Counted from the stretch's first letter, positions 16,554 to 24,238 are shown. The stretch: DNA of 32,219 nucleotides from a bacterium (GCA_024228395.1 JAAETM010000047.1:1-32219), one strand, 5' to 3'. A program made the numbers and translations. Notes: generated by a model not told the origin, from the letters alone.

Positions 16554-16573
16554 AAAAAAGGCCCTGAAACAGG
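16554..16573 (-). terminator. Weak terminator after udg
   Basis: On the minus strand CCTG-TTT-CAGG is followed by GGC and six T (A run 16554-16559 on the plus strand). The stem is only four base pairs, so this is a weak candidate, but it stands directly after the udg stop where one is expected. A 10-base palindrome AGGAATTCCT (16544-16553) follows. Confidence 0.4.
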
Positions 16574-16575
16574 TG

Positions 16576-17367
16576 CTAGGAGGGTTTTTTGATGTCCGCG
16601 GCGGCCATGGCCCTTCGAATATCAGCCCAGCAATCCCGTTTTTTGGCAGGATCTTGCAGGAGTTGGCCAGGGTGGAAAGTGGCCACAATTTGGCGTCCCT
16701 GTGATTCGAAAATCTGGTTTCTGAGCTCCGCCAAAGGGGATTTTCGGGCCAGCAGAAAATTGGCTGGACCTTGCCCGAGGGGAATCAGGACCCGTGGATT
16801 CACCAATTCCAGCTGGCGTCGGAGGATGGGAGCGCACAATTCGACCTCTTCACCAGCCGGCGCGCGCCCGCCCGGGGTCGGGCATTTGACCATGGGGGTG
16901 ATGGTGACCTGTTGGCGGTTCAGGCCCATGCCCTTGACGATGATATCTGTGAGAAGTTGGCCTGGAGGCCCTGAAAACGGGGTTCCGGTGCTGTTGTCCG
17001 CATCGCTGGGGGCCTCTCCGAGGAACAGAATGCCGCCCGGACCGGGGTTTCCATCGCTGAAAACCGGGTTGTGGCGACCCTTGTGCAGGGGGCAGGCCTG
17101 GCATCGGCTGGCAGCCCGTTCCAATTGGTCCAAATTGAGACACTCCCGGGCCATGGTGGTTTGGCTTTCCGGGGATGCGGGGAGGACCTGGGGTTGGGCC
17201 AGGTGCGCCACCGGTACGGGGGTCGCATCGATTTTTGCGGTGGTTGCTCTGGGACTCGCGGTGCAGGGGCCGCGGCCCACACGGCGCTGACCCAGGTGAC
17301 GCTTGCGCTCCATGGTCTTTTTCAGGGCCTGGGAAAGCGCGGCCAACTCGTTTTGTTCCTGACTCAT
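16576..17367 (-). CDS. udg: Uracil-DNA glycosylase, family 4 (iron-sulfur)
   Basis: DNA repair enzyme that removes uracil from DNA, 263 residues. The catalytic domain is about 75-255, preceded by a basic, Pro/Ala-rich extension of about 70 residues. The four cysteines that bind the 4Fe-4S cluster in this family are present: Cys89 and Cys92 (CQACPL), Cys162 (VKCPTPGG) and Cys178 (ELCAPI). Motif A reads GEAPSDADNSTGTPFSG (118-134) where most family members have GEAPGxxED, so the usual Gly is Ser and the Glu-Asp pair is Asp-Asn. The second motif is FHPGQLLQDP (231-240), close to the usual HPS/HPA-x-LL. The start overlaps the mtaB stop by four bases (ATGA), so the two are translationally coupled. 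Confidence 0.88.
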   Translation of the reverse strand: MSQEQNELAALSQALKKTMERKRHLGQRRVGRGPCTASPRATTAKIDATPVPVAHLAQPQVLPASPESQTTMARECLNLDQLERAASRCQACPLHKGRHNPVFSDGNPGPGGILFLGEAPSDADNSTGTPFSGPPGQLLTDIIVKGMGLNRQQVTITPMVKCPTPGGRAPAGEEVELCAPILRRQLELVNPRVLIPLGQGPANFLLARKSPLAELRNQIFESQGRQIVATFHPGQLLQDPAKKRDCWADIRRAMAAADIKKPS

Positions 17368-18695
17368 GATCGGGCCTCCTGTGCCAAGGGCGTTCCCTGC
17401 AAGACAATCTTATAGGAAGGACTGTCGGGGGTGGAGTCTGCGGCCTCTTTGCGGTCGACGGAGAGGCGGACATTTAGGCAGGGTGGGGGAGTGCCTTCGA
17501 TGAGGGCAGGATCCACGTGGACACGCTGGTAGCGGCCCGAAAGCCCGGAAAAACCCTCCAACACTACGGATTCTTCCACTCCATGCAAGCTCTGGGTGTA
17601 TTGATCGGCCGATCGGCTGGCCCACTCCGAAAGGCGCATGCGGCGGTGGCGCACGTCTATGGGGGACACGGTGCCGCCCATGGTCGCCGCCGGGGTGCCG
17701 GCGCGGGCGGAGAAGGGGAAGATATGCATGCTGCAGAAGCCCGCCTGGCGCGAGGTTTCCAGGGTCTCCTGGAAATGTTCTTCCGTTTCCCCGGGGAAAC
17801 CCACCAGCACGTCCGCGGAGAGGGCCGGGCGGTCCAGGCGCTCGCGCACCCGCTCGCAGGCGCGCAGGTACATCTCAGGGTCGTACCAGCGGTTCATGGC
17901 TCTCAGGATTTCGCCAGAGCCCGACTGGAGGGGCATGTGCAGGTGGGGCGCGATGCGGTCCGGGCTGCCGGCCATCAGGTCCAGGGTGCGTTCACAGACC
18001 TCGGTGGCTTCGATGGATGAGAGCCGCACGCGGAACTCCAGGGGGGCCCCAGTTTCGTCGCTGATGCTCAGGTCGATCAGATCCTGCAATAGGTCGGCAA
18101 GATGCAATCCCAGGTCCCGGCCCCAGTGCCCGATGTGGATGCCGCAGAGCACAATTTCCACGTGCCCCGCGCGCACCAAGCGTTCGATTTCCGCCTGCAG
18201 GTCGGAGCTTTCACGGCTCCTGCTTTTTCCTCGTACGCCCGGGATGATGCAGAAGGAGCAGGCTTGATCGCAGCCATCTTGGATTTTTAAAAACGCCCGA
18301 GTATGGCCTTGAAACTGGGTAATTCCGGCTGGAACACCCAATTCCTCGGGACTGATTTCGTGTCCCAGTTCGCGCAGGAAGTTGATCGGGCGCTTGGCGT
18401 CCCCGTTGCCCAGGACCCACTGCACACCGGGTAGCTCGCGCAGGATTTGCGGTTCGTTTTCCGCCAGGCAACCGGTGACGCAAATCTGCGTGTCGGGTTG
18501 TTCCCGGTTCACCCTGCGGATCAGCTGGCGCGCCTTGCGACCGGCTTCTGCGGTGACGGTGCAGGTGTTGACCACCATCAGGTCACAGTCCTGCTCTTGC
18601 TCGGCGAGGCCCCGGCGCAACAGGGCCTCCCGCAGGACCTGGGTGTCGTATTGGTTGGCCTTGCAGCCGAATGTCACGAAGCGCACGGATTTCAC
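17364..18695 (-). CDS. mtaB: tRNA threonylcarbamoyladenosine (t6A37) methylthiotransferase
   Basis: Radical-SAM enzyme that adds a methylthio group to t6A37 in tRNAs reading ANN codons. The length from the GTG at 18695 is 443 residues, normal for the family. It has the N-terminal cluster cysteines Cys11 (TFGCKANQYDTQ), Cys45 (NTCTVT) and Cys76 (VTGCLAE), and the radical-SAM motif GCDQACSFCIIP with Cys142, Cys146 and Cys149, followed by PGVRGKSRSR. GCKANQYD is typical of MtaB rather than MiaB or RimO. The C terminus carries a TRAM-like domain. The frame is open to 18764, but that extension lies across the repeat motif at 18720-18768 and has no homology, so the inner GTG, whose product begins MKSVRFVTFGC, is preferred. 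It is divergent from the TPR lipoprotein gene. Confidence 0.92.
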   Translation of the reverse strand: MKSVRFVTFGCKANQYDTQVLREALLRRGLAEQEQDCDLMVVNTCTVTAEAGRKARQLIRRVNREQPDTQICVTGCLAENEPQILRELPGVQWVLGNGDAKRPINFLRELGHEISPEELGVPAGITQFQGHTRAFLKIQDGCDQACSFCIIPGVRGKSRSRESSDLQAEIERLVRAGHVEIVLCGIHIGHWGRDLGLHLADLLQDLIDLSISDETGAPLEFRVRLSSIEATEVCERTLDLMAGSPDRIAPHLHMPLQSGSGEILRAMNRWYDPEMYLRACERVRERLDRPALSADVLVGFPGETEEHFQETLETSRQAGFCSMHIFPFSARAGTPAATMGGTVSPIDVRHRRMRLSEWASRSADQYTQSLHGVEESVVLEGFSGLSGRYQRVHVDPALIEGTPPPCLNVRLSVDRKEAADSTPDSPSYKIVLQGTPLAQEARS

Positions 18696-18719
18696 GGGGG
18701 CAGTGTACTCGCGAGCAGC

Positions 18720-18768
18720 GCAGGTGAATACAGCATCAGGCACCGTATTCAACGCCGTATTCACCTGC
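18720..18768. promoter_or_regulatory. Inverted and direct repeats between mtaB and the TPR lipoprotein gene
   Basis: GCAGGTGAATAC (18720-18731) is the exact reverse complement of GTATTCACCTGC (18757-18768). A third copy of the core, CCGTATTCA (18743-18751), repeats at 18755-18763, exactly 12 bases apart. Three copies of a GAATAC core thus sit between divergent starts at 18695 and 18783. This looks like a regulator-binding site. A simple mRNA hairpin is also possible. Confidence 0.55.
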
Positions 18769-18782
18769 TAGTCTAAGCATCT

Positions 18783-20225
18783 ATGTACGCACCTCACCAC
18801 ACGCGTCGAATTCGTCCGCGAGTCTCCACTTTGGCCATGGCCTTGGGGCTTTGCGCCCTAGCGGCTTGCTCCGATGGGGAACAGACCACCGCTGGCGATG
18901 GGCCCGTCGAGCTCCCGATCACGCTTTCCGACCGCAGTCAGGATCCGCGCGTGCAGTCCCTGCGTCAGGCCCTGGCCGATGGCTGGGACGCTGTTGCCGC
19001 CGAGCTCTATGCCGATCTCAAGGACCTGCCCGAGCTGGGCGTGGAATCCCAGCTGCTCGGCGCGCGCTTGGCCGCCATGTTGGGGGATGAGGTGGAGAGC
19101 TCCCGACTTTTGGAACAAGCCAAGCTGTCCGAACCCAAGGATGCGCGCGTATGGGCGACGGCTGCGGAATTGGCCATGCAAGCCGGGCGCGAGGACACGG
19201 CCTTGGAGGTATGGAAGCAGGGGCGTGATGCCTGCGGGTTGAGTCCGGAGATACTGCGTGCGCAAGGCATCTTGGCGATCTTTCAAACGGGTATGCGGCA
19301 GGGGCGCCGCGGCGTCGCGTTGCTGGAAAAAGCCCTGGAGCTCGATCCGGGCTTGCCCTTCGTGAACTGGCCGCTTTCCGAAGCCCACCGCCTCCTGGCC
19401 CAAGAGGTGGTCAGCACCGATCCGGAGTTGGCCATCGAGCATTGTGAGAAGGCCGTGGAGTTGACCGCTGATAATATGGAAGTGCGCGAATTCCTTGGCG
19501 AGCTGTATATGGGGGCCGGGCGTTGGGGTGAGGGCATTCAAATATTCGAAGGGCTGCTCGCGGAAGGGCGTCCCTTGGGGCCCAAGATCGCGCTATTCAG
19601 CAAACAAGCGGGTGTGGTTGCCCTCCGGAAGAAACGTCGGGATCTGGCAGTGGAGTACTTTGATCGGGCCCGCGAGCTGGGCTTGAACGACGAAGAATTG
19701 GCCACGGGGGCGATCGTATTGCGCGACGAGGGCAAAAAACATTTGAAGGCCGCGCGTGCAGCTTTGAGCGCCGAGGACATGCCGACCGCGTGGGCGGAAT
19801 TGGAGCTTGCCAACCGCTATTGGCCCAATGCCGTGCAGGTGGGGGAGGTTTGCTCCGAGGGTTACCTGCGGCAGGGATTGACGGCTTTTTCCGAGGATCG
19901 GCTCGAGGATGCGCTTGTCGAATTTGAAAAAGCCCTGGAGTGGGATGGGGAATCCATCATGGCCCGCCACCTTCTGGGCAGGACGCATATGGAGTTGGGC
20001 GACTACGGTGAGGCTGCCAAGGCGTGGCACCTTGTGGTCGACAAGGCCCGCCAGGGCGGCTTGCAGTTGCCCGATCCGGTTCACCTTTCTTTGGCTCGAG
20101 CCTTGGCGCTGGACAACAAGGATGGGGAGGCGCGCCAGGTGTTGAATGAATACTTGGAGTTTGAGCCGCGCGGGCCCTACGAGACGCAGACGCGAAAACT
20201 GTTGGCGGTGATCGACGGGGAGTAG
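18783..20225 (+). CDS. TPR-repeat lipoprotein (480 residues)
   Basis: The N terminus is a lipoprotein signal with a clear lipobox ALAAC and lipidation at Cys29, preceded by a basic region. Residues about 50-475 form TPR-like helical repeats, for example KDARVWATAAELAMQAGRED, GRRGVALLEKALELDPGLPF, DNMEVREFLGELYMGAGRW and DRLEDALVEFEKALEWDGES. It is probably held at the outer membrane or facing the periplasm as an adaptor. It resembles the PilF/NlpI/BamD-like class only in layout, and I cannot assign a partner. The ATG at 18783 is 87 bases from the divergent mtaB start. A structured element begins six bases after its stop. Confidence 0.8.
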   Translation: MYAPHHTRRIRPRVSTLAMALGLCALAACSDGEQTTAGDGPVELPITLSDRSQDPRVQSLRQALADGWDAVAAELYADLKDLPELGVESQLLGARLAAMLGDEVESSRLLEQAKLSEPKDARVWATAAELAMQAGREDTALEVWKQGRDACGLSPEILRAQGILAIFQTGMRQGRRGVALLEKALELDPGLPFVNWPLSEAHRLLAQEVVSTDPELAIEHCEKAVELTADNMEVREFLGELYMGAGRWGEGIQIFEGLLAEGRPLGPKIALFSKQAGVVALRKKRRDLAVEYFDRARELGLNDEELATGAIVLRDEGKKHLKAARAALSAEDMPTAWAELELANRYWPNAVQVGEVCSEGYLRQGLTAFSEDRLEDALVEFEKALEWDGESIMARHLLGRTHMELGDYGEAAKAWHLVVDKARQGGLQLPDPVHLSLARALALDNKDGEARQVLNEYLEFEPRGPYETQTRKLLAVIDGE

Positions 20226-20230
20226 CAAGT

Positions 20231-20319
20231 GGTGTCCGACCCCCTGCAGTTGTTTCCGGCCGAAATTGCAGAGCAAGCCGAGCGCTCGGACCGGAAACCA
20301 CCATCGGGTGACTGACACC
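20231..20319. repeat. 89-bp nested palindromic element (REP/MITE-like)
   Basis: Imperfect terminal inverted repeats GGTGTCCGACCCC (20231-20243) and GGTGACTGACACC (20307-20319) match at 10 of 13 positions. Inside lie GTTTCCGG (20252-20259) and CCGGAAAC (20291-20298). Both pairs are symmetric about the same centre, base 20275. The middle adds TTGC-AGA-GCAA (20266-20276) and the palindrome CCGAGCGCTCGG (20278-20289). It starts six bases after a stop codon, as intergenic REP-type elements often do. I see no other full copy in the window. Confidence 0.6.
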
Positions 20320-20463
20320 GTATCCACCCTCGCTCCCATCCTTAGGTCTCTTCCCATCTTGGGGGCTGGATCTCCTTGATTCCGTCCCGGACGGCCCATA
20401 CGGTGCGAAGTGCTTGTGACGTTCGGGGCTCTGCTCCGAGCATCAACCGTGGGGGTTGGTGCG

Positions 20464-20496
20464 GATCTGCAGGCATTTACACATTCGACGCAGATC
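20464..20496. promoter_or_regulatory. Inverted repeat upstream of the SPOR-like gene
   Basis: GATCTGC (20464-20470) and GCAGATC (20490-20496) form seven-base arms across 19 bases, ending 22 bases before the start at 20519. It could be an operator or a leader hairpin. The stretch 20320-20463 before it holds no gene that I can support, only a small CCGTC/GACGG repeat (20382-20394). Confidence 0.35.
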
Positions 20497-20518
20497 GAAT
20501 CCACTGGGAGGTGGTTCC

Positions 20519-21412
20519 ATGGCCAGACGTCGCGGAAACATGCTGGAGGCTTTTCAGGTCTCCCGTGAAAAGAGTTTGCAGGCCCAAATGGCCGCCCAGA
20601 AAGCAATGCAGCGGGATGATTTGGTCCCGTCAGCGGAAACCGTGGCCCAGCGCCTGAAGCGTAAGACCAAGGGGCTCGGGGGGGCAGCCGAATCGGAGTT
20701 GGACTCCGAGGAAATGCCACGTGCACAAACCCAGGCGCCGGTTCAGGCCCCTGAAGCCCAGGACTTGGGTGGCGTCGGGAGCCCCGCGCGGTCGGTTGTG
20801 GACTTCCCCGACCCGGGGACCGCGGCTGTCAAACGGCAGTTGGAAAAGAGCATTACCCTGCAGATGGGACCGCTCGGCTTGCTCGCTTCGGCGTTGGCCA
20901 TGATCCTGGTGGCCTTTTGGGGGGGGTATCGCATCGGCGAGCGCCAAGGGTCGAACAACGCCTTGGCCGGTATCGGTACCGGTGTCGAACAGCCTGCTTG
21001 GATGGACCGCTCTCCCGTGCCCCAGGACCTTCCAGACCCCGGTGCTTTGCCAGGAGAGGGGGGTTATGCCCCTGGCCAAACCGGTGACTTGGCCGCCGAG
21101 GGCCAGGTCAGTGCCGCCGATTTGGCCTTTGAGGACCCTTCGAACCACTTCACCCTGGTCGTGGATCAGCACAATGACAATGATTTGGGCTGGGAGCGTG
21201 CGGTGGCTAGCTACCAGTATCTGAAGGCCCAAGGGCTGCCGGCGGTCTATCCCAGGATCCGCGGGGACGTGATTTACCTGCTCGTGGGGGCCAGCCCGGA
21301 CCGTGCATCCCAGAACGAGCTGCTCAAGCTGGTCCACGCATTGTCCTACCCAGGCAGCCAGGACCGCACCTTCAGCACCGCTTACCAGGAAAGAATCGAG
21401 AATTTCTTCTAG
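20519..21412 (+). CDS. Single-pass membrane protein with SPOR-like C-terminal domain
   Basis: A 297-residue protein from the ATG at 20519, which has GGGAGGTGG just upstream. Residues 1-110 are charged and probably cytoplasmic. One membrane segment spans about 113-136 (GPLGLLASALAMILVAFWGG). A Pro/Gly-rich linker covers about 150-205, and a compact domain 209-297 begins HFTLVVDQHNDND and continues LKAQGLPAVYPRIRGDVIYL. The order cytoplasm, membrane, linker, small alpha/beta domain and the pattern of strand, helix, G-x-P-A, strand resemble SPOR-domain cell-division proteins, but similarity is weak and I would not assert peptidoglycan binding. It stands just before the PVC small basic protein gene. 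Confidence 0.6.
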   Translation: MARRRGNMLEAFQVSREKSLQAQMAAQKAMQRDDLVPSAETVAQRLKRKTKGLGGAAESELDSEEMPRAQTQAPVQAPEAQDLGGVGSPARSVVDFPDPGTAAVKRQLEKSITLQMGPLGLLASALAMILVAFWGGYRIGERQGSNNALAGIGTGVEQPAWMDRSPVPQDLPDPGALPGEGGYAPGQTGDLAAEGQVSAADLAFEDPSNHFTLVVDQHNDNDLGWERAVASYQYLKAQGLPAVYPRIRGDVIYLLVGASPDRASQNELLKLVHALSYPGSQDRTFSTAYQERIENFF

Positions 21413-21570
21413 CAGGGGGGGGCAGCCCTTCCCTCCAGCGATCCTGGCGCTAGACTATCGCGCTTCCAGACGGCTCCGGATGCACCCCGGGCCCCCTTCC
21501 ACATCCAGGCCGCCCGGTTTGGATCGAACTTTCAACAGTCTTCGTAAGCTCACAAGAGTTTCCCAGAACC

Positions 21571-21777
21571 ATGTCCATCCATCCCAGCCTCAAAGGCCTA
21601 AACACCCTGGTGGGTGAGCGCAGCGTCTTTACCCGAAAAGAGCGTCTCGAGAAACTCATGAAGGAGGGCAAGGTCTCCGAAGGCGATTCCGTATATGGCC
21701 TCCCCAAGGTTCGCACCAAGTTCAAGGTGAAGGCCAAGAAGAAGGCCGCGACCGAGGAAGAAACTACCGAGGAGTAG
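21571..21777 (+). CDS. PVC-superphylum small basic protein
   Basis: A 68-residue protein with the family pattern MSIHPSLKG (1-9), FTRKERLEKLMKEGK (20-34) and SVYGLPKVRTKFKVK (40-54). It matches the small basic protein family (TIGR04137-like), known from Planctomycetes, Verrucomicrobia, Chlamydiae and relatives and regarded as a signature of that superphylum, with a suspected role in RNA or ribosome binding. Residues 1-58 are strongly basic. The last ten residues (ATEEETTEE) are acidic, an extra tail compared with the shortest family members. The ATG at 21571 begins the conserved motif directly. This is the best taxonomic marker in the window. Confidence 0.9.
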   Translation: MSIHPSLKGLNTLVGERSVFTRKERLEKLMKEGKVSEGDSVYGLPKVRTKFKVKAKKKAATEEETTEE

Positions 21778-21844
21778 GGCTCTTCGGTTCCCCGTTTTGC
21801 GGGGGGTCGGCGTGGATTGGGCTCCTGTCCGATGGGAGCTAACA

Positions 21845-22690
21845 GTGGTGTTCCCCGTGGAAGAGACTCGCAAAGAAGCGGATTCCGTCGAGCGAGAATC
21901 GCGTGAGGCTCCGATTATAGAGGTCTTTGCGTCGATTCAAGGGGAAGGACTGTACGTGGGGCAGCCCCAGGTGTTTTTGCGCTTGGCTGGTTGCCCTTTG
22001 CGGTGCACCTGGTGTGACACGCCCGGATCTTGGGCCGTTCGCGAAGGTGCGAGCGCCCGCATCATGACGCCGGAAGGGCCGCTTCGAAGGGATGCTTGGG
22101 CCACTCCCTTGGAGGCCTTAACCCACATCGGCCAAGCGGAACCCCGGGAGCCGCGCACGGTCAGCATCACCGGCGGCGAACCCTTGATGTGGCCGGAGTT
22201 CCTGTTGGCCTTTGCGACCATGGTGGGGGAGAGACCCCTGCACCTGGAAACCGCCGGAGCCCATCCCGAAACCCTGGCGCGCGTTGCCGATGTTTTTGAT
22301 CACATCAGTTTGGATCTGAAACTACCCGCGGACTTGGGAGCGCCCGAAGAGCTGAGCGGGTCGGAGAACTTCACTCGCGAAAGCGCGCCCAATAGCGCGT
22401 CGGACTGGAGGGAAGCGCGCCGTTCTTGCTTGAAGCTGATCGCGCAGCGCGATGCCTGTGCAAAGATCGTGGTGGCCAAGGGTCGCCAGGTCCACGATTA
22501 CGCGGCGCTCCTGGAAGACCTGGCCCACCTGGCCCCCGAAGTACCCCTTTTCCTGCAACCCGTCACCCCCATGGGCGGCGTCGAGGGCCCTGATCACGCA
22601 TTCCTAGGGGACCTGGTGGAGGATGCTAGGGACTTGGGCCTCGATGTGCGCGTGCTGCCCCAGGTCCATCGCTCCATGGGAATCGCATGA
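21845..22690 (+). CDS. queE: 7-carboxy-7-deazaguanine synthase (radical SAM)
   Basis: Converts 6-carboxytetrahydropterin to 7-carboxy-7-deazaguanine in the preQ0/queuosine pathway. About 281 residues. It has FASIQGEGLYVGQPQVFLRL (28-47), then the radical-SAM motif C50-PLR-C54-TW-C57-D, the standard CxxxCxxC cluster motif, and SITGGEPLMW. The C-terminal half has DHISLDLKLP and FLQPVTPMGG, also expected. The start is uncertain: GTG at 21845 and 21848 both have GGGAG upstream, and a TTG at 21797 is in frame but sits in a small CCCCG-TTTTG-CGGGG hairpin (21790-21804). Other queuosine genes are not in the window. Insertion 370-420 bases into the gene (around GASARIMTPEGPLRR) is typical of longer QueE forms. 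Confidence 0.9.
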   Translation: MVFPVEETRKEADSVERESREAPIIEVFASIQGEGLYVGQPQVFLRLAGCPLRCTWCDTPGSWAVREGASARIMTPEGPLRRDAWATPLEALTHIGQAEPREPRTVSITGGEPLMWPEFLLAFATMVGERPLHLETAGAHPETLARVADVFDHISLDLKLPADLGAPEELSGSENFTRESAPNSASDWREARRSCLKLIAQRDACAKIVVAKGRQVHDYAALLEDLAHLAPEVPLFLQPVTPMGGVEGPDHAFLGDLVEDARDLGLDVRVLPQVHRSMGIA

Positions 22691-22694
22691 ACAA

Positions 22695-22746
22695 AGCGCG
22701 GGCCACCCGCGCTGCCCCGGGCCCACCCCCTGGCCCCGGAATTTTG
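22695..22746 (+). terminator. Tandem hairpins after queE, probable terminator
   Basis: AGCGCGGG (22695-22702) pairs perfectly with CCCGCGCT (22706-22713) over a three-base loop. A second stem, CCGGGCCCA (22717-22725) with TGGCCCCGG (22731-22739), has one mismatch and is followed by AATTTTG. The second is terminator-like with a short T run. The pair starts four bases after the queE stop. Confidence 0.55.
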
Positions 22747-22852
22747 CTAGCCTCTTGAACCACTGCGCAGCCTCCCGCTTTTTCGCTCCACGATCGGAGT
22801 CGGAAGCGGAGCGAGCAGCCCCCTTCGTGGAAGATTGAATCCACGCAAAACC

Positions 22853-24214
22853 ATGTCAACGACCGCGCCTCTTACCCTGCCCCGCATCGCCATTGTGGGG
22901 CGCCCGAACGTGGGCAAGTCCACCCTGCTGAACCGCATGTGCGGAAGTCGTGTGGCGATCGTGGAACCCACCGCGGGTGTGACCCGTGACCGTATCTCCG
23001 TGCCCGTGCGTTTGCCCTCCGATGAGGGCCCGCGTTGGGTGGAGGTGATCGATACCGGTGGTGTGGGCATCGTGGACCGGGACGACTTGGGCCCCCACGT
23101 GGAAAGCCAGGTGAGTACCGCCCTGGGGGCAGCCGACCTGGTTTTGTTCGTGGTCGATGTTCGCGATGGCATCACTCCGCTCGACAAAGAGGTCGCGGGC
23201 ATGTTGCGCGGTCACGGCGTGCCCGTGTTGTTGGTGGTCAACAAGGAGGAAGGTCTGGCCCTCGAGTGGGACGTGGACGTTTTTTACAAGTTGGGTGTGG
23301 GTGAACAACTCTTCGGTATCAGCGCCCAGAATGGCCTTGGTTTGGGCCCACTTTACGAGTGCATTTTGGAGCACCTGCCCGGCGCCCTTCCCGAGCGGCC
23401 CGAAGAGCGTGATTCCATGAAATTCGCGGTGGTGGGCCGACGGAATGCCGGCAAGTCCACCCTGATCAACCACTGGGCCCGGGAGGAACGCATGATCGTT
23501 TCCGAGGTGCCCGGGACTACGCGCGATGCGGTCGACGTCCTGTTCGAACGCCGCGGCGAGAACTTCATCGCCATCGACAGCGCTGGTTTGCGCAAACCGA
23601 GCAAGGTCGCGGATGCCATCGAATTCTTTTCGGAGGCACGCAGCCGCAAGACCGTTCGTCGTGCGGATGTGGTGATCTTGATGTTCGACGTGACCGAGAA
23701 GATCTCATCGATCGAAAAACGTCTGGCACGTTACGTGGTGGATCACCACAAGCCGGTGATTTTGGCGGCCAACAAGTGGGACCTGGTGGAGGACGACCTG
23801 ACCCCGGAAGATTTTCGTGAGTACCTGGACAAGCAACTGCCGGGCCTGTTCTTTGCCCCGATCCTGTTCCTATCAGCCAAGATGGGCGAGCGTGCGGACA
23901 CCCTGCTGACCCTGGGCAAGGAGCTGGTTGAGCAGTCCGCCAAACGGGTGCCCACCGCCGAGCTCAATCAGGTGCTCAAGAAGGCCCTGGAAGCGCGCAA
24001 CCCTTCCTCTAGGGGTTATGGCGTGCGCTTGCGCTACGCGACCCAGGCGGAAACCACGCCCCCGACCTTCGTTCTTTTCGTGAACGATAAGAAACTGATT
24101 GGGAAGGACTATCTACGCTACCTAACCAATCGCATCCGCGAGGATTTGCCCTTCGCCGAGGTGCCCGTGCGCATCGTTCTGAGGGACTCCAAGGACGATT
24201 TCGAACCCCGCTAG
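22853..24214 (+). CDS. der: Ribosome-biogenesis GTPase Der (EngA)
   Basis: Double-GTPase needed for assembly of the large ribosomal subunit, 453 residues. First G domain: GRPNVGKS (16-23) and DTGG (67-70). Second: GRRNAGKS (195-202), DSAG (242-245) and NKWD (307-310). The C-terminal KH-like domain is about 365-453, with LIGKDYLRYLTNRI. Two departures stand out. The first G4 motif reads NKEE (130-133) instead of NKxD, and the second P-loop is GRRNAGKS rather than GRPNVGKS. The ATG at 22853 is preferred to the in-frame TTG at 22835 because the conserved region begins soon after. No Shine-Dalgarno is visible. The small lipoprotein gene follows 24 bases later. Confidence 0.93.
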   Translation: MSTTAPLTLPRIAIVGRPNVGKSTLLNRMCGSRVAIVEPTAGVTRDRISVPVRLPSDEGPRWVEVIDTGGVGIVDRDDLGPHVESQVSTALGAADLVLFVVDVRDGITPLDKEVAGMLRGHGVPVLLVVNKEEGLALEWDVDVFYKLGVGEQLFGISAQNGLGLGPLYECILEHLPGALPERPEERDSMKFAVVGRRNAGKSTLINHWAREERMIVSEVPGTTRDAVDVLFERRGENFIAIDSAGLRKPSKVADAIEFFSEARSRKTVRRADVVILMFDVTEKISSIEKRLARYVVDHHKPVILAANKWDLVEDDLTPEDFREYLDKQLPGLFFAPILFLSAKMGERADTLLTLGKELVEQSAKRVPTAELNQVLKKALEARNPSSRGYGVRLRYATQAETTPPTFVLFVNDKKLIGKDYLRYLTNRIREDLPFAEVPVRIVLRDSKDDFEPR

Positions 24215-24238
24215 ACCGAAACCAACAGATCGATTCCC

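Larger units (their letters stand above)
16069..16575 (-). other. 507-base leader and promoter region of the secretin block
   Basis: No gene is supported here. The proximal part (16069-16330) is GC-rich, with G6 and G-rich runs (16092-16097, 16145-16160). The distal part contains the TATA-like site and palindromes listed separately, and the end of the udg transcript. A plus-strand reading frame across this region is a shadow of the secretin gene and has no independent support. Confidence 0.5.

Noticed and set aside
20266-20289. The 89-bp element as a tRNA or small RNA gene
   Set aside because: The arms do not match tRNA arm lengths and no T-loop consensus is present; its symmetry suits a repeat element better.
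19593-20726. Minus-strand open frame of 377 codons across the TPR lipoprotein end and the 89-bp element
   Set aside because: It runs through two clear plus-strand genes and through the palindromic element; no motif or start signal supports it.
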